Shown: positions 1 through 12,585 of the stretch, piece by piece
Layout of the letters: each line of letters opens with the position of its first letter
Numbering within the stretch: the first letter of the stretch is position 1
Assembly (NCBI GenBank): GCA_000469685.2
Contig: LS997567.1
Coordinates: 27,209,471 to 27,273,470, forward strand
Origin: Haemonchus contortus
Lineage: Eukaryota; Nematoda; Chromadorea; Rhabditida; Trichostrongylidae
DNA length: 64,000 nt
Reading direction: 5' to 3'
Notes under the pieces: generated by a model
What the model was told of the DNA's origin: nothing
What the model saw: only the letters and a program-made list of their open reading frames with translations
The model's database searches: none
Program-made: the position numbers and the translations under genes

Positions 1-272
1 CACACACAAACACACACACACATAAACAGACCCGACCACACACATGCACAAACAGAAATACACGAAAACACAAACCCAAACACACACATAAACATAAACG
101 CTCAGAAACAGGCACAAAATACGCACGCACACACAAACACACATACATACACGCACACAACTTAGCACACAAACACTCAGGCACACACGCACTCAAACAC
201 ACATAAACACAAATCCACACTCAAATGCCCACACAAACACACACAGAAACAGACACGAACAAACATACACCT
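1..272. repeat. degenerate CA-rich microsatellite
   Basis: The stretch is built of CACA tracts interrupted by CATA, CAAA and CAGAAACAG variants, so it is an old, diverged dinucleotide array. It starts at the window edge and probably continues to the left. No coding or mobile-element signature is visible. Confidence 0.9.
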
Positions 273-1990
273 TCCGCTCTTCAGTAGATAGTGCTTATTT
301 TATGTCTCAGGAATCAAATCCCACTGAACGATGCGAGAGCACCAACTCTTCAGTACATCCAACTGTAGCTGTTAACGAATGGACGAATGTTTCGATCAGA
401 TAAACGATGTAAACTTTCTCCTAAAAGCTTCCGGAATCTTTCATGATTTTGCTTGGAGAGATAGTGCCATTTGAAGTATGCAGTTGTTTAAGGACACATC
501 TGTGTAAGGATCTCTATGGCGCAGATGTATTGCCCTCCCTCTTTCAAGGGCCTCAGTTGCGCAGGGTAGTGCCCTCCCTCTTCGGCCGAATAATGTAGGT
601 TTCCTTCACGCCGTCGTGCCCGTTTTTATAAGGGGTGCTTTCTTCCCTAAAGAATTTATTATAACATTTTCTGATACACTTCGGAGATATTCTCTGTTAT
701 TCGTAGTTCATTTTGGCTTTCGTTGACGATGGTATTTTTATATGAGGCGGAATTGTGCTGCAAGCACATTCTCTGAGTATTTCATTTTCAAACTCAACCA
801 TGAGAATTACACAAGAAAAATCACTTGGAACAGATTTGCGTGAAAACCTCGAAATTAGGAAAACACGGCCCAAAGAAAATGTGTGAAGTTACCATCTTGC
901 TGTCAAAATACGGGCCCGACGCATGCTGTCTCTCTACAACCACGAACAAATCACGCAGTCGGTGCGAGACTGAATAAATAAAGCGTAGCAAACGTGTCGG
1001 GTTTTTCATCAATTTATCCACTTTGTACCAGGAGTTGATCTACTTCAATGAACCATGTTCGGTATTGAGACGATTTACGCATTCCCCTTGTAAAGTTGTC
1101 GAGGCAGCATGAATAGTGCGTGAAAATTGTGAAGACGTTTTTCCTCTATACATTTTGTGTGTTGTTTCACGGATGTTGACTTTTTCTCGCGTATCTGTAC
1201 TGTTCCACATAAGTGCACGTCCACCCATGAATGGCCCCTAAACTCGTAACTATCGAAGTTCTGTAAAAGTCTTCAATTGAAAGTTGTGACAGGAATTAAT
1301 CAAACTTCGTACACGACATCAAATTCTAAATGTAGGAGCGCTATATTTGTTTTATCATTGTTTTGAAGAAGTCTCAATGGCCTGGTCCGCAAAAAGATAG
1401 TCTACTTAACAAAACAATAAATAAGAGGCACAGTCCGCGTTGATTCTAAGGAACACTTTTTAGGTTGATAAGTGGAAGTGTTGCTGAGAATAGTGCATTT
1501 GTGGCGGAGAAAATCCGGCGACTTCGCGGAAAACAGGTCTCTGAAATAGCAGAAATGGAGGTTGTACGTGATCGCCATGACGGGACTGGCGGCAGGTGGG
1601 GATATATTGACGAAATCTGGTTACAGTTGCCTAAAGAACTGGTCTCAAATAATGGATGCGCAAAAAATTAGGTTGCTCCTGGGGCCGTGTGAAACAGCCA
1701 GATATTGGCGTAAATCCGTCTTACCATGTACCTCCATACAGCAACAGCTTGCGAAGAGCGCTCTCGGTCCCACACGCCACACACCCTCAAAAGGGCGGTC
1801 GTCATCGGGTTAAAAGTAGCGAAAACAGGAGTATAAAGTGATTACCCCGGAGGAAATGCTATTTAAAGGGTATTTCAATGGCGAGATCCAGAGAGAAAGA
1901 GGGAGATTCCACTAGCTGCAATTGCGTAAGGAGCTTGCTACATCTAGCGAAAGAAGCCCAAAAGTGCATTCCATTGTCGCTATAAATTGC
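273..1990. other. no recognisable gene
   Basis: Only short, overlapping open frames are present. The least random-looking is a plus-strand frame at 1465-1671 rich in Glu, Arg and Lys, but it matches nothing I recognise, has no neighbouring exons I can define, and is overlapped by other open frames. I see no RNA gene or terminal repeat here. Confidence 0.5.
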
Positions 1991-1999
1991 GAATAGCTC

Positions 2000-2720
2000 T
2001 TAAAAATTCCAACATTTCTTAAATGTCCTTTGAGAGGGTGCAGCCTCTACAACGCTGTTGAATCGCGTCCGATATAGCTGTGGCATTCAGACGATGCAAT
2101 CTCTGAACCCTTATGGTGCCCTATTCAGCCCACTTAACGATCTGACAACGCCATATATGGTATACGAGGACGCCATAGATTTTCACTTTCAGAAGCTTTT
2201 TCAGAAACAATTTTTACGTGAACCGTGCCTTTAACGACGAGAGATAAAAAAAATTACAATCCAGTTTTCCATTGGAGTGAGGTCAAGCCTCCTCGCGGGC
2301 CAAAGCAGAAGGGCGATTTGATGACCTTGAGGCACCTTCGGGTGCTCGGCTGACATATATCGGGCCGTTGTCTTGCTAAATGGAGTTTTGCCGCCGGTTC
2401 TGCCACCAGAAAGGAAGGACTATTTACCTCATAGCAACACGATAGTTGTAAGATTTCGTATTTTAGGTAGGAAGCTTAATTCAGTCGCCTTTCGTGTGAT
2501 TGCTGCCTAAACCATCACGCCACCTCCACTGAGAACATAATTATTATAGTTTCGAGTTTTTGGGCAATTCACGGCATGACCCATGTTCCAAGGCAATCTC
2601 ATTTGATCGTGTGTGGTGAAATAAAAGTGGTTTACAGAAATTTCGAGAAAAAATAATTTCAAATGCAGTGATCGTAAACGATGGCTGGCCAAAAAAGGCG
2701 CTCACTTGGATTTTTATCAA
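2000..2720 (-). mobile_element. Tc1-like DDE transposase relic (A)
   Basis: Three blocks of a Tc1/mariner-superfamily transposase occur in the right order on the minus strand. A GGGVMV block (complement of 2510-2527) matches the conserved stretch before the central region. A QDNGPI block (complement of 2361-2375) carries the second catalytic Asp. A LTPMENW block (complement of about 2261-2281) carries the catalytic Glu. They lie in different frames with stops between them, so the gene is dead. A weak match to the family C-terminus follows down to about 2000. No terminal repeats were found, so the ends are approximate. The superfamily is fairly secure; the lineage is not. Confidence 0.6.
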
Positions 2721-3053
2721 AAAAAATGGTGTAAGGCGCTTCGTTGGAAATAATGCGCGCTTAACAAAAACGGCGTTGAGCAACTGAATTGTTTGCCCGA
2801 GGTGGGAGAGCACTGCCGCCGCGCCACGGCGACCCTTAATGCCTCGGGGGCAACTGCGCACTCCATGTAGCTTTATCTCTCCAAGCCTTGAGCGAGCGAA
2901 CTTTGAGCGCTGACAACTCTTTCGGTACTCAGCAGTTTCAATTTCTATATTTGCAAATAGCATTCCAAACTCTTTCGACACACCTAGGCTTCTATTCGAA
3001 ATCTCATAGGAAGGTGGAACCCTTTCCTGGTTAGCTGCAACTGAGCTGCACTC

Positions 3054-3727
3054 TCATTTCGTCAAAAGAGAGCAAGAAAGATCATTCTCGAAAGTAATTA
3101 CCATTGTCTCTTGGATGTGTAGGGTTTCCCAGATAGCCACAATAAAACTGTTCTGCAAGCTTTCAGGCCACATTTTATGAAATAACAAAATGGATGCATC
3201 AGATCTCGAACCTCCATGTCTGAACGAGTCCGCCATACTCTCATCTGCACCATCGTTGCACAGCGCACTAAGTTCTTTCGGGTTATCCGTGTGACAGAGT
3301 GATATAGCACAGAAAGAAAGGTTCCAAGTCTTGATTTCTCGAATCAGTTCAATTTGAAGCGCAGATTTTAGATAAGGAATACTCAAGATCCTATACTTCT
3401 CGTCTTGAAGGACCCTTGCTACCTTGTATCCTTCCTTTGTTAGCATCGGCAGCGACGAGAATATGTTCCTCGACCTACCAATCGCTGCGCTTAGAATGCA
3501 TTTCATACACATACCATTGAAAGCGAAATTGCGTCGTCGGCAAAAGTGGAAAAATTCTTGATGGTTTCGGCGAAGAAGAACTGCATTGATGAACAGGGCA
3601 ATCTGTCAGCTTGTTTTGGATGGAGATGGCGATTACCTGGTAGTCTACAGGACACTAGCCTTTGCCCCTTCAAGCGTTCATGACAGTGCCTTACGCACCT
3701 TATATTTGAATGACAAATTTTGACCAT
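3054..3727 (-). other. unrecognised minus-strand open frames
   Basis: Two adjoining minus-strand frames (152 codons at 3054-3512 and 74 codons at 3503-3727) overlap slightly. The upstream one has a Cys/His-rich stretch faintly like the zinc knuckle and RHHTLLH motif of BEL/Pao Gag, but the spacing is wrong and no protease or reverse transcriptase follows. I cannot assign a function. It may be an old retroelement, an unspliced gene fragment or chance. Confidence 0.2.
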
Positions 3728-6361
3728 GTTTCTTAAATACGGTGCACATCAAATACAGTGATTTCATGTTGGAAAAAAAACGTCTTCTCAACTTTGCGCG
3801 GATGGCTCCATTCATGTGCGCGATAAACGAAAATTCAGCTCAACGTAATTATCTGAGTGACCAAATGCACTGAAAAATCTCTACGAAGGCCCATAAAAAT
3901 TGAAGGCTGAGATATGGTTATTATTAGTTATAAATTGTCATATCATACCCTAATACCTTATGGGCCGTATGCACATCTTGGGTGGGGAAGGGTAAAATCA
4001 TCACGAGTAAATTATCGCGAAGAGCGCGAACGTTCAAATGGCTTTTTCGTTGTTACTCTGTATCAGGGTGGTGACGATGGGGCTGTTTTTTCTTTGAACA
4101 GGTGAAGGATCCTCTGCGACTTTAGCTTAGCGATGGCTCAGAAAAGCGCGATCCCTTTCATCCCCCACCCTGAGAGAGAAGGCCTCTCTACCCAGGGTTG
4201 GGTATGAATCTACCCCAAGAATTAAGCTGGAGCACCGATGGTCATGTAAACCGTTACCTGCTTACCTGTTCACGGCATTATTTGCCTGAGCGCGTATTCC
4301 CCTGATCTCTGCTGCCGAATTCCTCTCGTATTGCTCTGTTTTTTTCTACTGCTGCAGCGAGCTACTAGAGTATTTATGTTGCTGCAGTCGCTGCTGTTGG
4401 GTATTTGAGATTCAGAATAAGCAGGCTTTCCTTTTTAAAATTGCACCAGTTACATAATCATATTTTGCATCATGACCCTGATGTAATTAAAGAAGGAAAC
4501 TTTCTGTCAGCAACTATTAAGTATAATAGTTCTTTCGGCTGATTTATACATCATTTCATATTCTACTACGCTCTTTGTGCATCTGGCTCTCTGTGACGTG
4601 GCAGCGTGGCGGGGTGGTGGCGAAATAAAGTTTTGTTATGCTGTAATCTTGATTTAATATATTTTGCAGTTTTCTTTTTGCTCACAATTTTGATACTCAA
4701 TTGGGTGTCAAGTATTGCAGCTGTAATCGTTCACCTTCTACTCTTTTGTTCTACATTTTTGAAGGAACCCTGCTTCAAAAAGGAGTGTGCGAATGTTTGC
4801 CTGGAAAAATCACATCTCGCCTAGGTGCGAAAGCTCGAAGCTCACTATACTGTTCAAAGGTGCAGGTGCAGCATGATCGAATGAGGATCGCAGTGCTGGG
4901 TGCATATGCAGTGTGGAAGGTTGTGCATATGCAGAATTCTCAAAGTACGAGGTTCTCGAGGATGGCGTAGAAGTTCAAAGGTTGAAGAGCAGAGGAACTG
5001 GAGCTGGAACCACATAAATTCAGTACTATTCAATGGATTGGTGCTCGTGTAGTTTTTGTGACCTCTCCCAATGGTGCTGAATTCAGCCCTAAGTCTGTAA
5101 ACGGTGAAACAGCCCAATTCTCCCGCCAAATGGTACATATTGACTTTTTGACAACTAGTGAGTGCAATATCCCCTATTTATATGGTATTTGATATTCAAA
5201 TCTCTCATTGAATTCCGATCCGTCTTATCAAAAACACGGTCTCCACAAACCAATCTAACATGCCCACTCCTTACTGGCAGCGTCGAACTCTCTGCTTCAC
5301 TGTCATTTATCTGACCTATGGCAAAACAAAAAGGTAGTTCGAGCGTTCGCCCCCTTCGCATCATTTCCTTGGGATGATTCTCTCTTTCCCCAGGCGTTAT
5401 GCATACTGCCCTATATTTATCGAATTCTGCCGAATTTTTCCCTTTCTTCGACATCAATGCACTTGTTTACCTCACTTCCGTTTTTCAAACTAAAGAGGCT
5501 ACCTCAAACAATGAACCTAGGTTCTTTGTTTTAGTTTGCATCGTAATTGCTACGATTTCAGCATAGTTGCGGCTGTAGTCCCTTGCACAATAACACACGA
5601 AAGGAAATCCACCACCTTTTTCAGTCGAAGATAAATAGCCTTTTTGGATCAATTAATATGTTTCATATGCAGTTTCAGTCAGGTCGCCCGGCTAGCGCCG
5701 AGTCCTCCTTTCCGTGCTAAAATCGGCCTGCTGCCCTTATTCTTGTAACTTTGGACGCTCTCTCCGAAAGCACAGAAGTTAATAATTTTCAAGAAGTACT
5801 CACCGCCCGCCATGAGCCAAGCCCTGCCTGAGGCCTGCATGTTTGAGTAACTTCCCATTCCATTCCAACATTCCCTTATTCCAACATGACTGCGTATTTC
5901 ATATCAAGATTTAGCTCACTTCACGCACCCCCTGTCCTATTTGTTCCCTCGTACGCACCTGTTTGCGGGATACAGTTCAGTCACCTTTTACATCCTTTTT
6001 ACATCATTGTCTTAATGCTGCAGCCTTACTCCTGCCAACTCGGAACTCTCTAGCTCTCGAGACACAGGAGTCATTTATTTCCCCTCAAGCACAAGTTTTC
6101 GCACAGGCCCCGCCTTCTGTGGGCTGAGTCTAGTCCTGCTACCTGTCGTCGATGTTCCTGTTCTGCTGCCTCTCAGTATTCCCATCCTGTCATGTCTTCT
6201 AAATTAACAATCTCGAGCACGCCCTCGGCCCTGCCGCCTCTACTCCAGTAAAATTCAAACGGTTCAGGTCTAAATCAACAGTTTTGGTACACACCCCACC
6301 TTTGAAGGACGTGTTCCATCCTGGGGCCTCTACTTTCACCTTATATTAATGCTCTGAGTCT
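3728..6361. other. no gene seen; pyrimidine-rich tract
   Basis: No coding feature could be supported. About 5690-6340 is conspicuously pyrimidine-rich and CCTG-rich. A hairpin-forming motif at 5678-5720 is shared with 51443-51533 and described there. Confidence 0.5.
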
Positions 6362-6452
6362 CAATTAACGCACACGCACACATACAAATACACATATTCA
6401 CTCACCCACCCACATACTGCATATTCACATGCACATACACACATACATACTA
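6362..6452. repeat. CA/CATA-rich microsatellite
   Basis: This is a short degenerate run of CACA and CATA units, similar in composition to the array at the start of the window. Confidence 0.8.
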
Positions 6453-6479
6453 CACTATGCGTCAAGTAATTCGCCTTTA

Positions 6480-6830
6480 ATCACCTGAACATCTACCTTC
6501 GACCAAGTTTTTTGATGTAATCGCAAACTGTTGTAAGTGATGGGTCGGTCTTCTCAGCACCTTCTGGTATGTCTACACGACAGTCGGGTCTGGTCTGCGT
6601 CATCAGAGGATCATCAACAATGCGACTAGTCAGCCCACTATGAAATGAGAAATTGTCAAAACGAAAATTCGTGAGACTGTTTTCACATGAGCTCTGTCGT
6701 GAGATATAGCGTCACCCCATGCTTTTCATATATCGGGAGAACAACTGCAGCTCTTCTGCCATGCTGGAAGTGAAAAGGTACAGTGTGTCGAAAATGCTTT
6801 GTCTTACACATCATATTCAAACTTTCTCTG
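6480..6830 (-). mobile_element. mariner transposase N-terminal relic
   Basis: The minus strand reads a stretch like the mariner N-terminal helix-turn-helix region: KTKHFRHTVPFHFQHGRRAA resembles the 'lRh..lfeF..GrnAa' start. Lower down, DPSLTTVCDYIKKLGR resembles the linker helix before the WVPHEL motif. Stops and a frameshift lie between. The catalytic part is missing below 6480, where the sequence runs into the CA repeat, so this is a truncated copy. It was recognised by eye and could be a related Tc1-type family. Confidence 0.4.
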
Positions 6831-8244
6831 AAATACGTATGGGGATGAAGTGGTCCATATGCAGCGAACGAGAAGCATTCACCCCTCTGAAAACTTCCAA
6901 AACAGGTCTTTGATAAATCGTAATTACATACTTCTCGAACAACCCAGTAGTGGGCCTTGCGAGAAACTAGGCCATGTGCTATGAGCCACACCAATACCTG
7001 CTGCAGTTTCGTATACATTACATCATTTCAGATGTAGTCTACAATCACATGTCTTCAGATAACGCGCTCCATGTACCCAAAGTTGCGTTCTACTGATCAC
7101 TAGTCCTTTTTCTCTTTGTGTTGTATGCCAGCTTTGCGATAATTTCGCTGAAAATTTAGGTAGATATGACGGAGCTAGTCTGAAAGGGCAAATATAGTTT
7201 TCAATAACATCATTTCTTCACACAGCTGATTAGACAAACTTGATAATGCCAATGAGAAATGATGCAAAATTTTTTTGACCATTCCAATGCCGATCCTCTT
7301 ATTCATGATGAGGCTGCGATAAGACCGAGTCTATGTAGAGGCGAGGACTGAAATAACCGAAAACCGGGGTCTTAAGTCCAAGCAGACGATAGGGGTGTTG
7401 AATAGTTGTAAAGTTAGCTGAAGAGGTCGAGGTGGGCTTGGATCCATCCTCTTAAGCCCTGCGCGTCCCTTCCTTCGAAGAAACTCCAAAATGAAGTGGC
7501 TCAAGGATCCGTGCAAGTGGTGCAAACTCTGTTAGGGGTCATAGTATTTGAGAACATAAGCTGTGCACTCTTGTTTGATTCCCCTGGTGAAAATTCACTG
7601 CTTCCCTAAAATGACGTTTTGAAAAGTTTTTCGTCATGAAACCTCTGACAGTTCCGCATTTGTATTCAGTTATAAGAATGATTGATTCATTGAACACAGT
7701 TAGTGGAGAAGTTGCTGTGGCCCGCTGTTTTGTTTTGTATGTGTTTATCTTTTACAGGGCCTTCCCTGCCAGTCTGCTCATGGAAACTCTTCGTTATCAA
7801 GTCGAGAGTTTCATATGGTACGAGAATTTCTCGGCTTACTCTCTTCAGGCAGAGTGCAGGACGCTAGAACGTCTCTACTCTGCAATACTGCCTACAAAAA
7901 AGTAGACGCAGGAAACATTACAAGATCGAAATTGCTTTTTTTATCCCCACTCGCTGTCCAAGTCATTCTTTTGTTCACAAATAAAGATCAAGTTCTGTAT
8001 TGGTCGCTGTTCTCCTGCGAAGATTCTACTCGGCTATGGCATCAAATGCAGGCTGGTCCTTAGGTATGGCCTCGCCAGGAATCACTCTACGATTTCCTCT
8101 CAGTGGTCAACATCAGGTGATTCTCATAGCCGGTTCTGGGCAAGTCTGTATACAAAAAGGCAGTACAGCCTTTATTGCAGTTCTTACGCTATCGACATCT
8201 CGAACACTGGAGTGATTTGTGTCAAGCGCTCTACCGATCCATGT
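6831..8244. other. no recognisable gene
   Basis: Several overlapping short frames occur between 7636 and 8215 on the plus strand. None shows a known motif, consistent splice signals or terminal repeats. Confidence 0.5.
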
Positions 8245-9750
8245 TATGTGCTTTTTTTGAGTAATAATGTCGCCCTCAAATTTGGTATTTACGATACAAG
8301 CAGTCAAGCTGATATCTTTCTAGCACCATCATCAGATTCATCACCTTCAATAGCTTCCATATACGTACTCAGCTTTTACATTAACATTTATATAGATTAT
8401 TTTCGATTTTTCCTTCGTTTCATAAGTATAAGGTAGTACTCGACCATTCGCAGATTTCGAAGTCGTGTGCAGGACATTCGCACTTGGGAGAACTGTGTTG
8501 GAGACAATGGTTCGCAAATATGTATGCTCAAAAACAATTTGCACTTTGCCTCGCAACGGTCACCTTCTCCAGAGCAAAAACATGAAATCGAAGTTTTCGT
8601 GATACAGGCAATGGTATGAGGGCAATTGGGAGGCAAGTCGTGAGATTCCTAAGCTCCATTCAAGAATATTTGAAGATTCCAGGACCCGATGAGGACAGGG
8701 CGGTGAGCTAACCGCGAACGATGAGAGGAGAATTTTAAGAGCTATTTTGAACAGTACCTTGTCGTTGAACCAAGTTCGGTAGGAATTAGTCTCTCGGTGT
8801 CGAAAACTGCTGTATGGAGAGTCGTGAAAAAAGAGCAGAAACATTGTCAGGGCGTCAATGGAGAGGGCTCCGTAGCTTACCGACCCCCACAAAGAAACAC
8901 GACTTCATTTTGCGGAGTTGAATTTGGGAAGAGATTGGACGAAGGTTAGCGTGTATTACCGATTAGCCATACACTCAAATATTCTCGTTCAGGTCATATT
9001 TCTCGATGAAAAGAAGTCAAGTTTGGACGGTTCCGATGGGTACAACCACTACTGGGATGACTTGGGAAAAGAGCCGATCAACCTCAGCCGTCGCATTTGT
9101 GCTGGAGCTTGCTTTCATAACCTCTAAATGGACTCCTAGCACTACGAGGAAGTCTTTCAATGACACCTGGTGCAATTTCTCACCGTCAACGTGGTCTTAA
9201 CTATGTTTTTCAACAGAACAATGCGGCGATCCACGCTAGTCGTTCCATAAAAGACTTTGCATTCCCAAAACATCGAAATTCTGGCGTGGATAGCTTACAG
9301 CTCCGATCTGAACCCGACGGAGAGTCTGTGAGGCAGGAAGATTTATGCGAACAACCGTCAGTTCCAGACGACAATAGAGCTCAATCACGCAATAATTGAA
9401 CTTTAGACTGAAATCTCCAGTGAGGTACCTCGAAACCTTGTTTCGAGTATGCCACGTAGGCTATTCGATATTGGTCTAGAACAAGGAGGACCCATCGACT
9501 ACTTATTGTCTTTTATTGTTAGTAATGATAATTTTTTCGAATTTTCGAAGTGACCATATACTTATTAAATGGTGCAGAAACCAAAAATTGTTCATAAAAA
9601 TGTTATGGTAAAAGTTGATTTAGAAAGTGTCCGTCAGTGGGGGTTGTTCGAGGTGGTGAGTCTGACAGTAGTGCTAGAAAGATATCTGCATGTAAATGTA
9701 AATAAGTAAATACCGAATTCAAGGGCCATCTTAAACTTGTGAACGCACGT
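8245..9750 (+). mobile_element. Tc3-like transposon, older copy
   Basis: This aligns end to end with the better preserved copy at 11007-12583. All four terminal-repeat sites can be traced in decayed form: left outer about 8245-8280, left inner 8417-8440 (GTTTCATAAGTATAAGG), right inner about 9549-9580, right outer about 9722-9750. The 166-bp distance between left outer and left inner sites is close to the 170 bp of the other copy. Many substitutions and small indels separate the two, so this insertion is older or has decayed more. Confidence 0.75.
8550..9513 (+). pseudogene. Tc3-like transposase pseudogene
   Basis: The decoded pieces follow the Tc3/Tc1 transposase: a start region like that of the other copy near 8550, a LSLSKTAVWR-type helix-turn-helix block, NLGRDWTKV before the first catalytic site, FLDEKKSSLDG, the NYVFQQNNAAIHAS block and a C-terminus ending QGGPIDY. 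In the second catalytic position the usual Asp of QQDN reads Asn (QQNN). Several frameshifts and stops break the frame. Family length is about 330 residues and the relic spans the same distance. It cannot encode an active enzyme. Confidence 0.75.
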
Positions 9751-11006
9751 ACGTGATAGAAATTAAATCCCTTAGTCTCAGCGGTGAGTGTCGTTATCTA
9801 TCAATTGTGTAGCCATTATCGAGCTGTTTCGTGGATGACCTAGTATTCTTGCAACAACTCAGTCTAGTCACAAGCCATCCGAAGTTGGAGGAATTGAAGG
9901 GAATAGGTAGTCAATTACAAGAGGAAGGGACCACATTGGCCATTCTAGATGAGATATTTGTTCGAATAATGATCACATATATTTTCGAATATACAACTCA
10001 AGAGATCTCCAATGTATAACCTGGAATTCCGGTACAAGCTGAAACTTACGGAAGCATCTCTCCCGTGTAGTGTGGGATTGCGTCAAACCTAAAATCAATG
10101 CGAGATACTCGAGGCGTGAAACGTTTTGCTTTTTCATGAACCACATTAAAGCTCTCACAACACGGCTCTACACTTCCCCCTAACTGTCTGCGGCCTTCAT
10201 TCATCCTATTGGGCAAGTCTTGAGCGCAAGGATGGATTGGTGCAAGGATGCGTGTGCTGCTACATACACAATGCATGGTCACAAAATCCTGGACTGCTTT
10301 CTGAACTTCAGAAAGGAGGAACACTGAATGGGCACATGTTCTTCATGTAGGATTGCGCTAACTGATGACTCTATTTAGGCAGTGGTGCAAAGGTACTTGA
10401 TGAGCCCTTTATTAGCTCGTATGATAAGTCAATTCAAAACCTTCAGTGGTAGTGGTGTTCCCAGAGCAAGATCAATGTGCGCAGGCAATCTTATCTCGTA
10501 CATCACTATGCTTCCTTCAGTCCAATGGGATAAGAGGCAGTATTTGATGTTGTAAGGGCAGAACACATTAAGCACTCACGAAATCTCGAAGTTACTCCTA
10601 GGTTCTAGTTGTTTGGTATTCGGTGGTGTTGGATCGAGGTTCCTTATTCATATTATGCATCTGCTAAATCGAATCTGAATAAAAAATTACTGCCCTTCCT
10701 ACATTTCGAAAAGAACTGCTTACGAGTTATGTTTTAACTACCTTTCCTTGCGAAACCGCTTAGTCGCTTAGTGGCAGCAAAAGAGGTATGAGGTTCTTTG
10801 TCAAGAATTGTCGCAACCGTCTTCGTCGTGGATTAGCATACCAGGGAGGACCAGGAACTTCGACCTTGACTGATATGTTATGCACCTTACTGTAAGTGGC
10901 ATTCGAAATTATGACGCAAAGCACCTTTATACTTTTTTCTTCTCGGTAGAAAAGTTTAGAGGTTAGGCGCTGGATCAAAAAGCTCGTGAAAGTTTTTCTA
11001 AGAATA
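9751..11006. other. no recognisable gene between Tc3-like copies
   Basis: Short frames only. There is no similarity to the flanking Tc3-like copies, so the two are separate insertions rather than a tandem duplication of a larger block. Confidence 0.5.
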
Positions 11007-11167
11007 CAGTGCGTTTCATAATTATAAGGTCACCCTCAATTTTTGCACTCTCAGAAAAAGTAATCATTAAGGATTTTTTCTAGCATCATGAACAGATTCC
11101 CCAGCACGAATAACCTAGGTATCTTAGCCGCTGCTGTATTCTTCTGAACTTTTTTAGAACAGTTTAT

Positions 11168-11206
11168 CGGCTTTTGCACCGTTTCATAATTATAAGGTCA
11201 CCCTGA
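11168..11206 (+). repeat. inner inverted-repeat site, left
   Basis: This 39-bp sequence is perfectly complementary to 12367-12405. It contains the core GTTTCATAATTATAAGG also found in the outer ends, but a different flank (CGGCTTTTGCACC). In Tc3 the inner sites are second transposase-binding sites. DNA between outer and inner sites is only weakly symmetrical, which suggests selection kept the sites themselves. Confidence 0.9.
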
Positions 11207-11308
11207 GAAAGTGAACAATTATTAACGAAAGAGAGGAAATTTCGTGTTTGAAGATACTTGTAAAGGTAAGCATGTGTAGCAAAGGCATTTCTAAACCTGA
11301 CTGTCAAC

Positions 11309-12323
11309 ATGGCTCGTGGTCATCTGCTTTCCTCTGATGAGAAGGCTTATCATGAAGGTGGGCTCCGTACTCGAGCCATTTCCAGGCAAATAGAGAGATC
11401 CCCTTGGTCCATTTGGAGATTTCTAGAGAGTCCTCATGTCGTTAGATATAACACTGACTGTGGACACCCATGAAAGATTACTACCCGTGACGAGCGGAAA
11501 ATTCTGAGGACTGTTTCCAACAGTACGTCCTCCTTGAACCAGATCCGATCGGAACTAAACCTCTCTTTGTCGAAAACTACAGTCTGGAGAGCAGTGAGAA
11601 GATGCGAGAACATCACCAGGCAAGCAATGGAGAAGGTGCCACGAATCACCGATCGTCACAAAGAGGCTCGACTCGGATTTGCAAAGATGAACCTAGGGAG
11701 AGATTGGGCAAAGGTAGATCTGCATCGAAATCTCACCATAGAGCTGAATAATTCCTACTCAGGTCGTCTTTTTGGATGAAAAGAAATTCAATGTGACGGA
11801 GACAAGCGATACTGGCGCGACTTGAGGAAGGAACCAGTCTACTTCAGCCGTCGCAGTTTCGGTAGAGGAAGTCTATGGTGTGGGGTGCATTCTGCAATGA
11901 TGTCGTGTTGGATCTACCTGTCGTGAGCTGCAGTATGTATTGCAAGGATTACCAGAACGTCTTGGAACGTCATCTAGTACCCTTTCTATGCCATCGCCGT
12001 CATCTAAACTATGTCTTGCAACAAGAAAACTCTTCCATTCATGTGAGCCGTGCAGCGGATGAGTGGCTGCAATGCCAATAAATAAGCGTCCTGCCATGGC
12101 CAGCCTGCAGCCACGATCTCAATCCGATGAAAAACATCTCGGCTATGATAGACAGACAGGTTCATGCGAATAACCGTCAGTTCCAGAGCACAGAAGAGCT
12201 GAACCGGGCGATTATCGAAGCATAGAGAGCAATCGATGAGGAACTCTTCAAAATTTAGTTTCTAGTATGTCAGTCAGGCTCTTTGATATCGCTTTTAAAC
12301 AAGGAGGAGCCATAGATTATTAA
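11309..12323 (+). pseudogene. Tc3-like transposase pseudogene
   Basis: An ATG at 11309 opens MARGHLLSSDEKAY, like the Tc3 start, and the relic ends IDY-stop at 12321, spanning about 338 codons against 329 in Tc3A. Visible blocks are the helix-turn-helix LNLSLSKTTVWRAVRR, NLGRDWAKV, VVFLDEKKFNV (first catalytic Asp kept), KRYWRDLRKEPVYFSRR, VWGAF and YQNVLERHL. LQQENSSIHVS has Glu in place of the second catalytic Asp, and NPMKNI has Lys in place of the catalytic Glu. There is an in-frame TGA after CGHP (about 11471), a one-base loss near 11792 and further frame breaks. The gene is inactive and has lost two of its three catalytic residues. Confidence 0.88.
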
Positions 12324-12585
12324 CTGTTGTACATATGCCATTAACATTGATGAATCATTTACTTTATCAGGGTGACCTTATAATTATGAAACGGTGCAAA
12401 AGCCGACACTATCTTTAAAAAATTCATAAAAAAATTTGAGGTGATGGATATTGCGACCAAAATTTGAGTACGGAAGTACATCGTGACGAGGAATCTTCCT
12501 GTGTTTGCCAAAAAATCCCATTCCGGCTGCTTTCTCCAGAATCGCAAAAATCTGGGGTGACCTTATAATTATGAAACGCACTGTA

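Larger units (their letters stand above)
11007..12583 (+). mobile_element. Tc3-like transposon with both ends
   Basis: The element is 1577 bp, bounded by inverted ends that match at 29 of 30 positions (CAGTGCGTTTCATAATTATA... at 11007 and its complement ending 12583), and flanked on each side by TA (11005-11006 and 12584-12585), the Tc1/mariner target duplication. Each end carries a second internal copy of the site, so the architecture is the two-site inverted-repeat type known for Tc3 and for IR/DR elements such as Sleeping Beauty. A broken transposase gene fills the interior. Confidence 0.93.

Noticed and set aside
3503..3727. BEL/Pao Gag zinc knuckle
   Set aside because: Cys and His spacing does not fit CX2CX4HX4C and no Pol motifs follow.
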